Origin: Phytopythium helicoides
Taxonomy: Eukaryota > Oomycota > Peronosporomycetes > Pythiales > Pythiaceae
DNA length: 64,000 nucleotides
Assembly (NCBI GenBank): GCA_024867545.1
Contig: JANFNE010000001.1
Span: 248,001-312,000, forward strand
Direction of reading: 5' to 3'
Part shown: positions 27,278 to 39,100 of the stretch, piece after piece
Layout of the letters: each line of letters starts with the position of its first letter
Position numbering within the stretch: the stretch's first letter is position 1
Position numbers and translations under genes: made by a program
Notes under the pieces: generated by a model
What the model was told of the DNA's origin: nothing
The model's input: only the letters and a program-made list of their open reading frames with translations
Database searches by the model: none

Positions 27278-29050
27278 ATGGACGCCGAGGAGAACAAGAG
27301 CGAGGTGCTGAGCGTCGACGTGCGCGAGGTCGTGGACGCCGATGGGCACGCCAAGCGTGTCACGACGACCACGCGGCGCGTCACCAAGGGCCACGAGGCC
27401 AGCACTGCGACCAGCGCGCGGCCGGCGGGCCCGCTGGGCGGCTATGAGGCCTGGGTGCGCGCGCACTCGTCGCTCGCGCGCAACCTGGAGACCATGCTCT
27501 ACATCGCGCCGCAGCTCGTTCCGGTGCGTGCAGCCGCGCGGCTCGGCGGGGGAGGGGCGCTGATGGGAGTGGTCTGCTGGTAGAAAACCGCCGTCTCGCC
27601 CGAGGTCGCGACGCAGTCGGGGTACTCGATGGTCGGCCTGCTGCGCCTCTACCACGACTACGTGCTGTACAAGGCCACAGCCGCGGACGAGCCCGTGACA
27701 GCCTCCCAAAAGTGCGTTGTTGATGCAGCTGATGTGTCGAGGCGCGCGCGCTGACTAGGTGCTTTGGCGGTAGGCTCGTGCGCGCGACGCGCATCCCGCT
27801 GTCCATCATCTCGCACATTCAGGTGCTGGCGGAAGTGCTCGCCGGAAAGATCGGCGGAGAGGTCGGCAAGTGGAAGCTGGTATGATGCGATGGAAAACTT
27901 AGACGGCCAGAGCTGCAGGATGACTGATGCGCATCATTGGGTTGCAGATCGTCTCACTTGAGATTGCCAAGAGCGTGCTCCGCGTGCTGCTTCTCATCCA
28001 GCAGCGCCGCGCCATGCTTGTCCGCGGCGGAAAGGTTCGTGTGCTCGACAACGTAAGCGGCTCGTCAGCGTCTCACAGGCTTCGGTTGCAATGCAGTACA
28101 AGGGTGTTGAGTCGGCCCCGCGTCCGTCTGCGTTTGCGCGCTTCACCAAGAAGACTCCAAAGCAAGGCTCCCGCACGGGAAAGACTTTCGGAAAGGGTAA
28201 GCCGGGCTGACATGTTCAGGAGTTGTGGACGCTTGAGCTAACCTTGCCGTTTGAATGATGTAGCTACTGCTCCGGATCCGACCCCTGCCACGGACGATGC
28301 CGCTACGACCGTGAACACTGTCAGCTTTCCTGTAAGCATCTGGCGTTGTGACATGGTTATTGCTGCTTGAAATGATGCTCTGACACGATAATGGCAGGAT
28401 GCAACGTTTACGGTTGACGATTCGGCTCGCGGAGACCTCCTCATTGTTGGTGAGCTGTGCCATATCTTCCGCCCCGTGGTCTACGCGGTTCTGCGCCAGC
28501 GCGAGTCGAATGAGTCGTGGGCTCCGTTGATTGCCTCGTTTATTGTCGAGTTTGCTGGGTACGATCTCGACAAAGCAGCCAAAATACTTCCTCGTTGTAC
28601 TGACACGTCGAGTTTGATATGGCAGTCTTGCGCTATCATCGGCAGCTGTCAAGACGAGCGACGCCACCTCTCCAGCTGCCGAGTCGCCTGCAAAGATGGC
28701 GCAGGACGAGATTGCTGCGCGCAAGGTCTGTGGGTCGATTTACAGCGCAGTGCGGAGATTAGCCTTTTGCTAATGTTTGACGCCCCATATTTGCAATGAT
28801 AGATGGCTCTCCTGCTGTACCTGCTTCGTGACCCGATGTATGGAACAGTCACGATGCCGGCGGCCGGCCAGGTATGCCTTCATTTATTTGATGCGTTGTC
28901 TAATACATATCTGACGAAATCAATCTTGCTGTTGAACAGGCGGCAGACGTACTCGACTATGTCCCGATCGTTGGCAAGTTCTTCCGATTCACGACCACGG
29001 CGATCTTGGGCTACTACCACCAATTCCACTTCTACACGTCGGCTTCGTAG
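27278..29050 (+). CDS. PEX16: Peroxisomal biogenesis factor 16
   Basis: Ten exons: 27278-27523, 27584-27711, 27774-27879, 27948-28052, 28097-28196, 28264-28331, 28398-28558, 28626-28725, 28803-28871, 28940-29050; about 397 aa. Exon 4 may end at 28034 instead; that would give a 62-nt rather than a 44-nt intron. Family landmarks: YEAWVRAHSSLARNLETMLY near the N-terminus, GEVGKWKLIVSLEIAKSVLRVLLL, GELCHIFRPVVYAVL, a MALLLYLLRDPMYG helix, and the C-terminal DYVPIVGKFF...GYYHQFHFYTS. PEX16 is an integral membrane protein that recruits PEX3 and peroxisomal membrane proteins. All other phases join without stops. Confidence 0.88.
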
Positions 29051-29167
29051 ATGTCAATGCAGACTTTCCTGCATGCAACTCTGTGAGCAAGTTGTCCGGA
29101 AGAAAGGCCGAATGCTTTGGTCTGATAAAGATCCCAAAAGCTGCGTTTGTGTATTCACTGCGGTTAT

Positions 29168-30899
29168 TCATTCAGTTGCAGTTGAACTAGAAGATCCTTG
29201 GTCGTTGTCATGGTGTCTCGCGAAGAAAAGCAGATACGCCGTGGACAGCGTCTCTCTTTGGAAAATGGCTTCATCGATGACTGATACAAAATCGTCGTCT
29301 ATCCGGATCCACTGCTGCACTTCAACTGTGTCCCTGGGGCTCCTCACATAGCTGACGTAGTGGCCAGCATCAATAGAGTTACCGATATGAGCACAAACAG
29401 CGACAAGGCGATATAGTACGCGCTTGCCCTCGGCTCGAACAAACGCATTCTCCGTAATATCAAGTAACTCGCCAGAACCATGAGGAAAACTGACATCGAC
29501 GTCCAGTTTTTCCAGTCGCAAACCACTTCGGGATTGTCGAAAGCGCTGGAGTCGCAACACCAGCGTTTCTGGTGTTCGCTGAATGAGAATCTGGGTCAAT
29601 CGCGAGGTTTTCATCTGACAATATCCATCACAGAAGACTCGATTGTCGTCTGTAAGTTGTTCCGAGTGGCCATAGCGCTTCAGAGCTTCGGCTAGCGTTT
29701 GCTGCGGCTGATCAGGGTCAATCGCTAAAGATAAAAGTCTACCAAAGATCACACCATGAGTGCCGAGTTGCCATCAACAGTCACGGCGCTAATATCTGGA
29801 ACGCACCGCTGCTCCTCGTGGAGACAGGTGAGACTGGCACAGCTGCAACACTGCGAGCCCCGAACAGTCTGAGCGCAAAAGAGATCCGTGACAACTGAAG
29901 CATTCTGCTGAAGGTACTTTCGCCATCGCAATGTGCCCAGATTCGCTGCACCCATCACAATTCATAACGAAGATATTAGAGGAACAACGTCTTCTCGCAG
30001 CACATGACACGAAGAAACGCACAAACAGCGGTCGAGTACGACGACGGATCGCTGGGGTCGTAGTTACGCAAATTCGAGGTGAATTGCTCCACCAGCCTCT
30101 TTGCTTCCGCGTCCTCTTCCAGGTTACGTTCAACGTCGCGATCGCGGAACAGTTCGTGTAGCAGCTCTAGCACGAACGACAGAAATTCCTGTTTTCCAGC
30201 AACCGATCACAGTCAATCCTTCGGCAAAACTGAGGGCATCTCCCAAAACCAACCAACCCACACCTCTGCATCTTGCTGCTCTTGCTGTCCTGCCAGTTCT
30301 TCAATGAGATACGAGCACCTGCTCGCTTCCTGTCGGAATCGGCGCAGCAGCGCCATGTTCTGGTCGCTGCGTGCCTCCGGATCGCGTTCCTTGACGATCG
30401 AGTGTCCAACAAGCACTTCCATCTCTCCCTCGCCTCCTTTTCTACTCGAGGGCTGCAGCGTCGGCGAGACGCCGTCCAGCAGGTCGCACAGAGCGTCGGC
30501 TATGTGCCACTGCTTGGCGCGCGCCTCGTCGTCGCCGTTGAGCGCCGCCGCCTGCACGCGCGCCGTCTCGGCCACCAGCCGGTCCACAAAGCCCGGCGTG
30601 ACGCGCAGACACTGCACGACAGCGTTGATGAAGCAAGTGTTTCCCACGTTCGGCAGCCCCAGCGGCAGCTCGTCGCTCGTGAGCTGCGGCGCGGAGGCCA
30701 TCGCGTTTGTCGCTCCGTCGCCGCCGTCGTCCCCGTCGTCCATTCGCAGCCGCGGGCGTGGCGCCGCGCCCACCCCAAGGCGCAGCAGCGGACGCCGCAC
30801 CCACCGCAGGAACCAGAGGCGCAGCGCGGCGGCCACGCGCGCCCAGAGCGTCAGCAGCAGCCACGGCGCCAGCGAGCGGCGGCGCTCCGAGACCGCCAT
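29168..30899 (-). CDS. Membrane-anchored ubiquitin carboxyl-terminal hydrolase (USP30-like)
   Basis: Exons 30264-30899, 30011-30188, 29807-29945, 29168-29738; about 507 aa. The N-terminus has a hydrophobic helix bracketed by Arg (APWLLLTLWARVAAALRLWF). The USP Cys box GLPNVGNTCFINAVVQCL supplies the catalytic Cys. QQEQQDAEEFLSFVLELL is the usual QDAxEF box. Cys-x2-Cys (CCSC) belongs to the zinc ribbon, and the His box is IDAGHYVSYVR followed by WIRIDDDFV. A TM anchor directly before a USP core is the layout of USP30 (mitochondrial/peroxisomal outer membrane) and yeast Ubp16. Opposing PEX16 and the mitochondrial protein at 31057 is consistent but not proof. The donor of exon 2 is the least certain. 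Confidence 0.82.
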
Positions 30900-31056
30900 G
30901 CGGGAAGCGGAAATGCGACGAATATCGGGTGTCGCAGGGAGGTTGAAGCTGACGGTGGTGGGTGTAAAGGGGGTATTCGGCGATGCAGGTTCTTGAGCGC
31001 TCCTGATTGGCTGAAAAGAAACATTTCGGCTGCAACAGCACGCACCCGACACTGTC

Positions 31057-32061
31057 ATGATTGGCATGAGGCTGCGGCTGTCGGCCGCCGCGGCGGGCTC
31101 GCTCGCGCGCCTGGCGGCGCCGAATGCTGTCGGATACAGCGCGTACAGCTACGTGAGCGGAGCTGCAGACGCGTGGGGCCGTCGCGGCATCAGCTCCCGC
31201 CCCAAGAGCGCGTACGTGGCGGTCATTTGAGCAGTTGGCGGCGCGATGGCTCACAATCGACGCAGCATCCCGGTGGACACCAAGAAGACGCACGAGACGG
31301 CGGTGGTGCGCGACTGCGGGAGCTCGTGGATGCGGTGGGTGGGTCGCGGCAGCGTGGCGCAGATGTACTGCGCACTGCTGCTTTCTGGCACACTCGTCTT
31401 CCAGGCAGACGCGAGTGCCAACATGTACGAGGTGGGGAGCGAGCGGTTGCAGAAGAGCACCCCAGATTGAAGTGAGAGCTCACAGATTCAGGACTGCCTT
31501 TCTCGCAGGTCGTGGCCATGAGCGGCGCCATCTCGAGCGCGTCGGCGTCCGTCTACTTCGCAGCCAAGATGCTGTGCGACAAGGTCGTCACGGACGTCGT
31601 TTCCTACCGGAAGGTGGGCGAGAAAGGTACGGCTCTATTGACCATGGTTCCCGTCACTAGTCACCACGCTCTAGTCCCCGCGCGATGCAATGGTGGGTGC
31701 TGTTGGGCTCTAACATCATGGCTGGTGCTTCTTCCCTTTTTGGATAGACGAGTTTGTCAAGGTGTCGGTGCTGGGTGCCATGTCGAAGCAGGACTTCCAC
31801 GGCGTGCCATCAGGTCAGTGCACTAGGTGGTCCTTCTCGTCTACTACACCACAATTGACGGCTGCTGATGGCAATCGGACAGACCTCACGCTGCTGGAGC
31901 ACGACGGCGCGGACGTATACAGGTTCCAGTTCGGCGGGCGACGACTGGAGCTCGACACGTCGACAGGCGAGTGCGTAAACCGCCGGGCGCTGGAGCTGCT
32001 GCTTCAGGGCAAGCCGCTGGTGGTCAAGAAAACCAAGCAGGGCAAGAAGCGCTCGCGTTGA
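31057..32061 (+). CDS. Mitochondrial two-TM protein, TMEM70/186/223-like
   Basis: Exons 31057-31211, 31266-31431, 31509-31626, 31748-31813, 31883-32061; 227 aa, all phases consistent. The N-terminus (MIGMRLRLSAAAAGSLARLAA) is a good mitochondrial presequence. Two hydrophobic segments follow (VAQMYCALLLSGTLVF and MSGAISSASASVYFAAKML). Then comes a soluble C-terminal domain with DEFVKVSVLGAMSKQDFHGVP and a basic KKTKQGKKRSR tail. Presequence, TM hairpin and matrix domain is the plan of the TMEM70/TMEM186/TMEM223 family of respiratory-complex assembly factors; the assignment rests on that plan. Head-to-head with the USP gene, 157 bp apart. Confidence 0.65.
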
Positions 32062-33317
32062 GCTGATTGACACGCAGCGTCTAGACAAGCCAGTCGGCGT
32101 TAAAATTTGCCCGCGTGGCGGCTGGATATAGAGCGGCAGTTGCGTTTGACTGACCGTCGCTCCACATGGCTTGCAGCTTGCAGCTCTTGTCGAGCATGTG
32201 GCAGCCACACATGGGATGGAGTGGATGCCGATTGTCCGACCCCGCAATTGTTTGCGAAGTCCGGAGCGAGTTGAGGGCGAATGCGACCGCGTTTGCAACG
32301 GCCAGCGCCAGGCTGCCGCCATGTGCCGGTGCAGAAGGCGCCTCGCCTCGCCCTGCTGCGACTGGAGCGTACAGTAGAGACGCACCGAGCCATCGACCGA
32401 TCCCAGCGGTGGCATCACATATTTGCTCGTGGTCCTTTACCTGGGAATTTTGGCACCTCCGGCGTTTTGCGTGTTGAGAAAATTTGGCAGTTTTCTAGTT
32501 TAGAGTCGGTCCGTCCCACGGTCCATCGGAAATCTGTCGCCGAACCGAGCTATGAGCCAATGAGCAGGCGCCAGCGGTCAAATCAAGGCTGTTTTGACGC
32601 GCCTTTCAGCCAATCGCCGCAATTCGAGGGTGCCAATTTTTTCCAGCGGCCGTTTCCATACGACTGTTTTGGCATTTTTCACACTTGCGAGCGGCTGGGA
32701 CACCGGCAGCAATCCAGGCCGCCCCGCATTGCAAGCATGCCGACTCTCGACGCTTCACCTGGATGTGCGCCGTCTCGTGGCTGGCGGGCGTCGCCTCGAG
32801 GAGGGCTCCTGCGGCTGTGGTGAGATGCAGCGCCATCCATTTTTTTAAAAAAAATAAAAAACTTTTTTGGTCGGTCCAAAAGCAAAGCCGTCGCAAAACG
32901 CCACAAATCACTCGTGTTGAGCTGAGCGGACCCATGTCGTGGGGCTCTTCAATCCCTCCCTCCCGCGTGAGTAAACGGGTCGTGGCGTCTGGAGCGAATT
33001 ATTTTTTTCTGCCGCGGTGCTCGCTCGGCTCTCGCTCGGTCCAAGGCGCTCACCATGCGAGCGCTCCGGACAGACGGGCGGTCTCCGAAGCCACAGTGCC
33101 AGCGGAACTTACGTAATTTCGGCAAAAAAAGTCGCAATTGCCAAATTTTCGGGAGCCCGTCAGGCCCCATCCTCCTCATACGACCATCACTCGTTCCGCA
33201 TACTTTGTTCGATAGGTAGCGGTCGAGTCGCCCCGCCGCGGTCGGTAGTTAGTTGCCCATTTGCCTCAAAGCGCGCACGTCGACCGCCCGCCAACGCTGG
33301 AGCCGCCCGCGACCGCC
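32062..33317. other. Intergenic region, no gene seen
   Basis: 1.26 kb. There are scattered A/T runs (32840-32870) and CCAATGAGC/GCCAATCGCCG boxes near 32556 and 32610. TTGCCCATTTGCC near 33251 could serve as an initiator for the gene at 33318. No open frame has family features. Confidence 0.45.
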
Positions 33318-33854
33318 ATGATGCTCGTGGACAAGCGCCAACCCACCGCCCTACGCGCCGCGCCCAGCTGCGCCTTCCGCCCGCTGCCCGTCACGGCCGC
33401 CATGATGCCCGCGAGCCAGCCGAGCCAGAGCACGAGCCCCACCGCCACGCGCAAGCGCAAGATCATCGTGGACGAGCCGCGCGAGAAGCGCCAGCGCACC
33501 TTCACGGAGCTCGAGTACGAGGAGACGCTCGCCGAGGCCGCCGCGCTGCGCGAGGAGCTCGAGCTGCTCGTGGCTGTGGCCGGAGACCTCAGCGCCGACC
33601 TGGCGCTGGACGCCACGCCCGTGCGGCGCTTCGCGGCCGCGCTGCAGGCCATTGAGGAGCTCTTCGCCTCGCGAGAGGATGTGACGCTGCAGCAGGTGCG
33701 CGCCGCATGCGCGCGCATGCTCGCCATGATGCAGCACCTCTGCCGCTGCCACTACGAGCACTTCGCGCTCATCGACATGCAGGACCAGCTGCGCGCCTGC
33801 CGCGACCGCTTCATGCTCTTCGTCTGCCAGCACGCCACCATGCTCGGCCTGTAG
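33318..33854 (+). CDS. Basic/coiled-coil nuclear protein, unknown
   Basis: 178 aa, single exon, starting at the first ATG after an initiator-like site. A basic cluster (ATRKRKIIVDEPREKRQR) is followed immediately by a heptad-rich helix (EETLAEAAALREELELLVAV), which superficially looks like a bZIP. The invariant Asn/Arg of the bZIP basic region are absent. The C-terminal half is an all-helical domain with several Cys/His (MQHLCRCHYEHFALIDMQDQ). Likely nuclear; I do not recognise the family. Confidence 0.6.
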   Translation: MMLVDKRQPTALRAAPSCAFRPLPVTAAMMPASQPSQSTSPTATRKRKIIVDEPREKRQRTFTELEYEETLAEAAALREELELLVAVAGDLSADLALDATPVRRFAAALQAIEELFASREDVTLQQVRAACARMLAMMQHLCRCHYEHFALIDMQDQLRACRDRFMLFVCQHATMLGL

Positions 33855-34022
33855 ACGCCCTCCACCCCGCTATTTATCCCCAGGAGCGCCACCAACGCCT
33901 CCATAGACCCGACACTGCATGCATGTACCTAGCCAAACACCGATACAATACAAAACGATCCGCATCAACCACTTCAACGCGTGCACTTTCCCCGCAGTGG
34001 CGAGCGAGCGGGAAAGGACGAC

Positions 34023-34688
34023 ATGCTCGCGCTCGACGCCGAGCGCCGCGCGTACGCCGCGCGCCTGGAGCGCTGGCTGGCGCTCGCGAGCGACGAGGAA
34101 CTCGCGCTCGAGCGGACGCTGGCGCGCCTCACGCGGACGCAACGCGCGCGGCAGGCGCTGGACCGCCTGGCGCGCACTGGCGAGCCCAGCCGGCTGAGCC
34201 AGCCGCCCGTGGCGGTCAAGCGGCGGAAGAAGCGGCCGGCGAGCGACAAAGGCGATGACGACAAGGAGAACCGCCCGGTCCAGCCGCAGCCCCAGAAGGG
34301 CGAGGACGCCCCGTGCAAGCTGCAGCCCCGCAGCCAGCAGCAGGCGCCAACCCCGCCCGCCCACGCCCCGCCACGCCCGCCGCTCTCGAGTCTGCCGCAG
34401 AGATCGCCCCCGCAGCCCCACCGCCCGCCAGTTCCGCCACCGACACCGCCGACGCCACCCCCGCCGTTCCACCGCCACCCGCCGCCGCCCCCGCCATTTC
34501 CGGCGTTCGTCGCTGGGCTGCAGTTCGCGCTCGAGTCGGAGCGAGCGGCTGTGCGCCGGCTGTCTAGCGCCTACGCGCAGCTCGAGACGTCGTACGCGTC
34601 GCTGCGCGCGTCGCACGCCGAGCTGCAGCACCGCGTGTACGAGCTGCAAGCCAAGAACGTGGCACTATGGGCCATGGCCGACGGCTAG
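34023..34688 (+). CDS. Pro-rich protein with flanking coiled coils, unknown
   Basis: 221 aa, single exon. I chose the start at 34023 (MLALDAERRAYAARLERWL) because the upstream frame has no helix pattern. Residues 1-60 form a charged helix. Residues 60-85 are basic (VKRRKKRPASDKGDDDKEN, containing a KEN box-like KENR). Residues 90-160 are almost entirely Pro/Gln/His, and the C-terminal 55 residues form a coiled coil (ESERAAVRRLSSAYAQLE). The helix-PolyPro-helix plan and KEN motif might suit a cell-cycle-regulated scaffold, but this is speculation. No known family. Confidence 0.55.
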   Translation: MLALDAERRAYAARLERWLALASDEELALERTLARLTRTQRARQALDRLARTGEPSRLSQPPVAVKRRKKRPASDKGDDDKENRPVQPQPQKGEDAPCKLQPRSQQQAPTPPAHAPPRPPLSSLPQRSPPQPHRPPVPPPTPPTPPPPFHRHPPPPPPFPAFVAGLQFALESERAAVRRLSSAYAQLETSYASLRASHAELQHRVYELQAKNVALWAMADG

Positions 34689-34778
34689 CACGCTGCATGC
34701 ACGCAGACCTCCAAGCTTGTAGCATACCGCCACCAACCGTTCACAAGAAGTGTTCGCAGTCGTATATGTAAAGCCACC

Positions 34779-36045
34779 TCAATGAGCCAGCTCGATCGCT
34801 ACTATCCCTCGGTGGCCCTGAGCTCGAAGCTTGTCCAGCATCTTCCGGGTGTCTCGAGCGCCAACGCCGAGGTCGTCTTGGATTTCAAGCACGCGCTGTG
34901 AGCCGTCTGCAAACGTCGCGAGCACGCGGCGGCACGTCGAGTTGGCGCACCAGCCCTTGCCGCCGCTCAGGTGCCATGCGTTGCGCACCATGAGCTCGAA
35001 CTCGTCGTCGTTGGCGATGCCAGCGCTCAGCTCACGGTAGTACTCGAGAAACTCATGCCACGAGATGGTGCCGTCGCCCTCGACGTCCTGCTCCTTGTCT
35101 AGGGACCCGGCAGCATGGCGCTCAAACACGCGCATCATGTCGAGCAGCGCGTCTCGAGGAGCCAATCGGCCAGCTAGCACGTCTGGGTGCTGTGTCGCGT
35201 CGTACAGTCTCGCCACCTCCTCGAGGGTTGCTCGGCCGTCTCCCGTGGTATCAAGTCGGGTGAATGCTTGGCGAACGAGCAGAATGCGGCGCTTACTCAT
35301 CGTGCCCTGCCAGCAGAGCTATAGCATTAGTTTTGGGGCAGAAGCGGAGCATCCAGTCGGATGAACATACCCGAAGCCCTCGCATGAGCTCTTCGATGGT
35401 CACGCGACCGCTGCTATCGCGGTCAAAGAACTGAAACACCCGTGCAATCTCATCAAGATCTCCACGTTCGTCGTGCCGATTGTAGTCGGATACGCGGACG
35501 CCAAGTTGCTCGATTCCGTCCCTAAATTCCTGCATGGGGATTGTCAGTGCCAGCAGCAAATCAGGAAAGCCCGCGTCGCCACAAACCTCCAGCTCGAGTG
35601 CACCATTGCCGTTCTGGTCCATGCGGCGCAAGATGACGCCGAGAGACCGCACTCCATTCTTGCCACCAGCAGCTAGGATTTTCTCGCGTACTGCTGAGAT
35701 CGCCGATGGCTGGAGGCCTCCCGCGAGCAAAGAAGCCCCGCCGAGTCCGAATATGCCGTTCGCAAACTCCTGGTACGAGATCGCACCATCTAAGTCCACG
35801 TCGAAGCGGTCGAACAAGGCTTCAAGCTCGCGCTGCACGCCCACGAAATGCAGGGACTCCATGCCACGACGGAATTCGTCAAAGTCGACGGCACCAGAGC
35901 CATCGCGGTCGAATGTGCGAAAATGGCGTGCCAGCAGCGTTGCTTGGCGAGGGGGGTCAGCGAAGCCCGACTTTACCTCGAGCGCAGAGCGCAGCTGCGA
36001 TGCTAGTTGGTCGACTCGAACTTCCAGCCGAGCATCTCCCGACAT
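34779..36045 (-). CDS. Calcyphosin-like EF-hand protein
   Basis: Exons 35587-36045, 35371-35529, 34779-35306 (introns 57 and 64 nt); 381 aa. At least six calcium loops are visible: DRDGSGAVDFDE, DVDLDGAISYQE, DQNGNGALELEE, DRDSSGRVTIEE, DTTGDGRATLEE and DVEGDGTISWHE. The linking text (MRGLR...SKRRILLVRQAFTRLD, FLEYYRELSAGI) matches the calcyphosin/CAPSL family, common in ciliated eukaryotes. The C-terminal 70 residues (GGKGWCANSTCRRVLATF...) are an extra domain seen in some protist members. Probable calcium sensor, perhaps flagellar. The start at 36045 (MSGDARLE) lies before the conserved region; the frame extends into the neighbouring ABC gene and is not used. Confidence 0.82.
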
Positions 36046-36154
36046 GATCAGTCCAGCGTGCTTGAGAACAAAGGATTTCTGTTCGGAGAGGACGAGTGTA
36101 CGATAGAATGCTGAAACGGATCTGAATATAGGATGTCGAGTCGACCTAGACATA

Positions 36155-39100
36155 TTATACCGACACAGCTTGGTTCGCAAGAGAATGGAAGCGCGTGGTT
36201 GGGTCCCTTCCAAGCTCCCAAGGTGCTCCGCTCTCAACAATCTTGCCATCTTCTAGAACAAAAACGCGGTCGCAGTCCATGACCGTTGCGATCCGATGAG
36301 CCACCACAAGCGCGGTCGAATCCGCAAACGTGCGCTTCAGCACCTTAAGAACAAATGGAAGTTAGAGTCGCAATCCAATCTCAAGCAAACAGTGAGGACG
36401 ACGGTACCTCGTTTACAGCGCGTTCAGTTGCTGCGTCCATTGCAGAGGTTGCCTCATCCACACAAAGGATCTTTGACGGACGGAGAAGTGCTCGAGCGAC
36501 GCATAGCAACTGCCGCTGACCTTTACTCAGAACGTCGTCGTCATCACCTCCTCCGTGCCCTGCATCATTGCTTTTTCCTTCAAATGACACATTGCCTCTA
36601 CCAATCGTTGCATTCAGACCCCCTTGGAGCCGCGAGATAGTCATATCGAGCCCACCACAGCGACCCAGCGCCTCCCACAGTTGCTCGTCCGTAAACTTTT
36701 GCTCTGGATCTAGATTCGAGCGGATTGTGCCCGCAAAAAGTACGATGTCTTGCGGAACATAAGAAAGTCGACTGCGAAGGACACGAAGAGGAAGCGAGTC
36801 CAGTGCGACACCATCGATGGTGATGCTTCCGGAGCGGTCCCAGCGTACCGCGCGGAAAAATGCCCTCAGCAGTGTAGATTTTCCAGCCCCAGTTCTACCA
36901 CAAATGCCCACACGCTCGCCTGGCTTCAGTTCAAACGACACGTTGGATAGCGCCTTTGGTGAGGACTTCGCTCGCGCAAGTTTGTCACTCGCATTTACAG
37001 CTGCCATGCCACCGAATATATGCGTATCATAGCGAACAGTCAAACCCTTGACAACGATATGTCCGAGCTTCGGCCAAGATGGTGAAGGTGGTTCATTCAC
37101 CAAGACATCAACATCTCCGTCGGATTTCGATGGTAGCGGTGCAACTTGCTCTTCTTCGCTGGGTAGCATCGCATACTCACGCACTCGCTCAACTGCAATC
37201 ATTTGACGTTCCGTGTCGATAAAGCTGTTCAGAGCTGAGTTGAGTTTGCCGACGATTGGTAGCGCATACGTGAGAGTCAAACCCAAGATACCAGCGTTCC
37301 CCATGCTACTGGCGCTGCTGGAACCGGTTCCAGTATGATGATCGACTACAGCGGACACTGCGACGAAGGAAGTGATGCAAACTCCAAGCATATCTAATCG
37401 CAAACCAAACCATGCACCAGTATTGGCGCCAAGAAAGGAAGTCCGCTGGTTCGCATGAATACGTCGCACATATGCCCTCGAAAATACGCGTTGATGCTTG
37501 AGCGCTCGAATGACTCGCAATCCATCAAGAGTCTCGGTAAGTCGAGCTAGCAGGGGAGACTGCGTCACGGCGTCAAGTCGTTTTACATGACGCGAAGTGG
37601 GGCGATAATCCCGTTGCATAACTCGGTAAACGAATATCAGAGGAACGAGCAAAAGTCCCACAAGCCAATTGCCGTACAAGACGACGATGAGGGCGCCAAT
37701 GACTTCGGCTAGATTTTTGACAAAGATGTTGAGTGTAAACGGCAGTGATTCGTCGACTGTATATGTATCGCCACTTAGTCGATTGAGTATTCGACCCGCT
37801 GGGGTCGCGTCGAAGAAGCTCAGTGGTGCAGAAAATACAGACGAAATCAGCGCACTGTATGAATGGTTTGCAGCTTGAAGACCACCATATGCAAAGAGAA
37901 AGGAGCGAAGCAATACTGCCACAAGATTCACCGCCGTAATCCCGAGCAAAACAACGGCAAAGGTGTGCGGGGAAATTTTGTGGGCACCACTGCTATCCAC
38001 ACTTCCGGTAAAGTGCGCAATCCACCAGTCCAGTCCGTTGCGCGATGTCTGCATCATAATCACAGAAACAACGAGGGCTCCAGCGAGGGGCCAACCAATG
38101 GCAGCAGCGTACGCTTGCCATACTTGCCAGTGAACACTTCCTGCCTGCCGGAACTCTTCGTCTTCAGCCTTCATTTTGGACACTGATGCAGCTTTATCCT
38201 GGGCATATGATTCAAGCACCGTGAATGTCTCTTTTGCTGCTGTTTCCCTCCCATCTATGGCGCTAACATCACTTAGATTGCGTTTGTGCGCATACGCATC
38301 AATAAGCATATTGCTAAGATGCCCGTCAGGTCGCGCTTGGAGCTCTGCAAATGACCCCGTTTCAATTACACAGCCGTCTTCAAGAAGAATCATTTGAATA
38401 CCTTCGTTTCGCAACGCGTACTGCTCCAGCAAGTGAATAGCATGAGTCACCAGGACAACTGTAGACCCTCTTGGAACCATACCAGTATCTGACCAAGTAC
38501 CAAGCCCATCCGGCGTTGCTGTTCGGCTGAAACACTCAGACATGATGGATCGTCCGGTATTGTTATCGAGGCCACTCAATGGGTCATCAAGGAGGTAAAG
38601 AGGTGTACGTTGATACAGCGCTCGAGCTAATGCAATCCGAGCACGCTGACCACCTGAGAAATTGGTCCCTTGCTCAGCAACCCGGTCATTCTCGCGTGAC
38701 TGAAGCTCCTCCTCTAATTGGCATCCACGAATAACACGAGTGTATCGGTCGTCATCGACAGAAGCGACTCCAGCTATTACATCGTCGTCATCACAAAGTG
38801 TGACATTCTGGCGCACGCTTGCATTCATGAGCCACGGCGTCTGCGGCGCATAAGAGATCCGCGGTCTCGAATCAACTGGAGTGTTGCCTTTGGTGAAAAT
38901 ATGAAGCGAACCTTGGAGCAGAGGCATCTCGCCCAAGAGCGCATGGAGTAGCGACGACTTGCCAGAACCGACACGGCCACACACGATATAGAATGCGTTA
39001 GGTCGAATTACGAGGTGGTTCACGCGTAGAGAGAAGCTCGGCGAAAAGATGGAAGTAGTTGGAATTGTTGTGGCTTCTGACGCGTGCTCAGCTGTCAATA

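Noticed and set aside
33318..33854. Call as a bZIP transcription factor
   Set aside because: A basic cluster and a heptad helix are present, but the invariant Asn-x7-Arg of the bZIP DNA contact is missing and the leucine spacing breaks after three turns.
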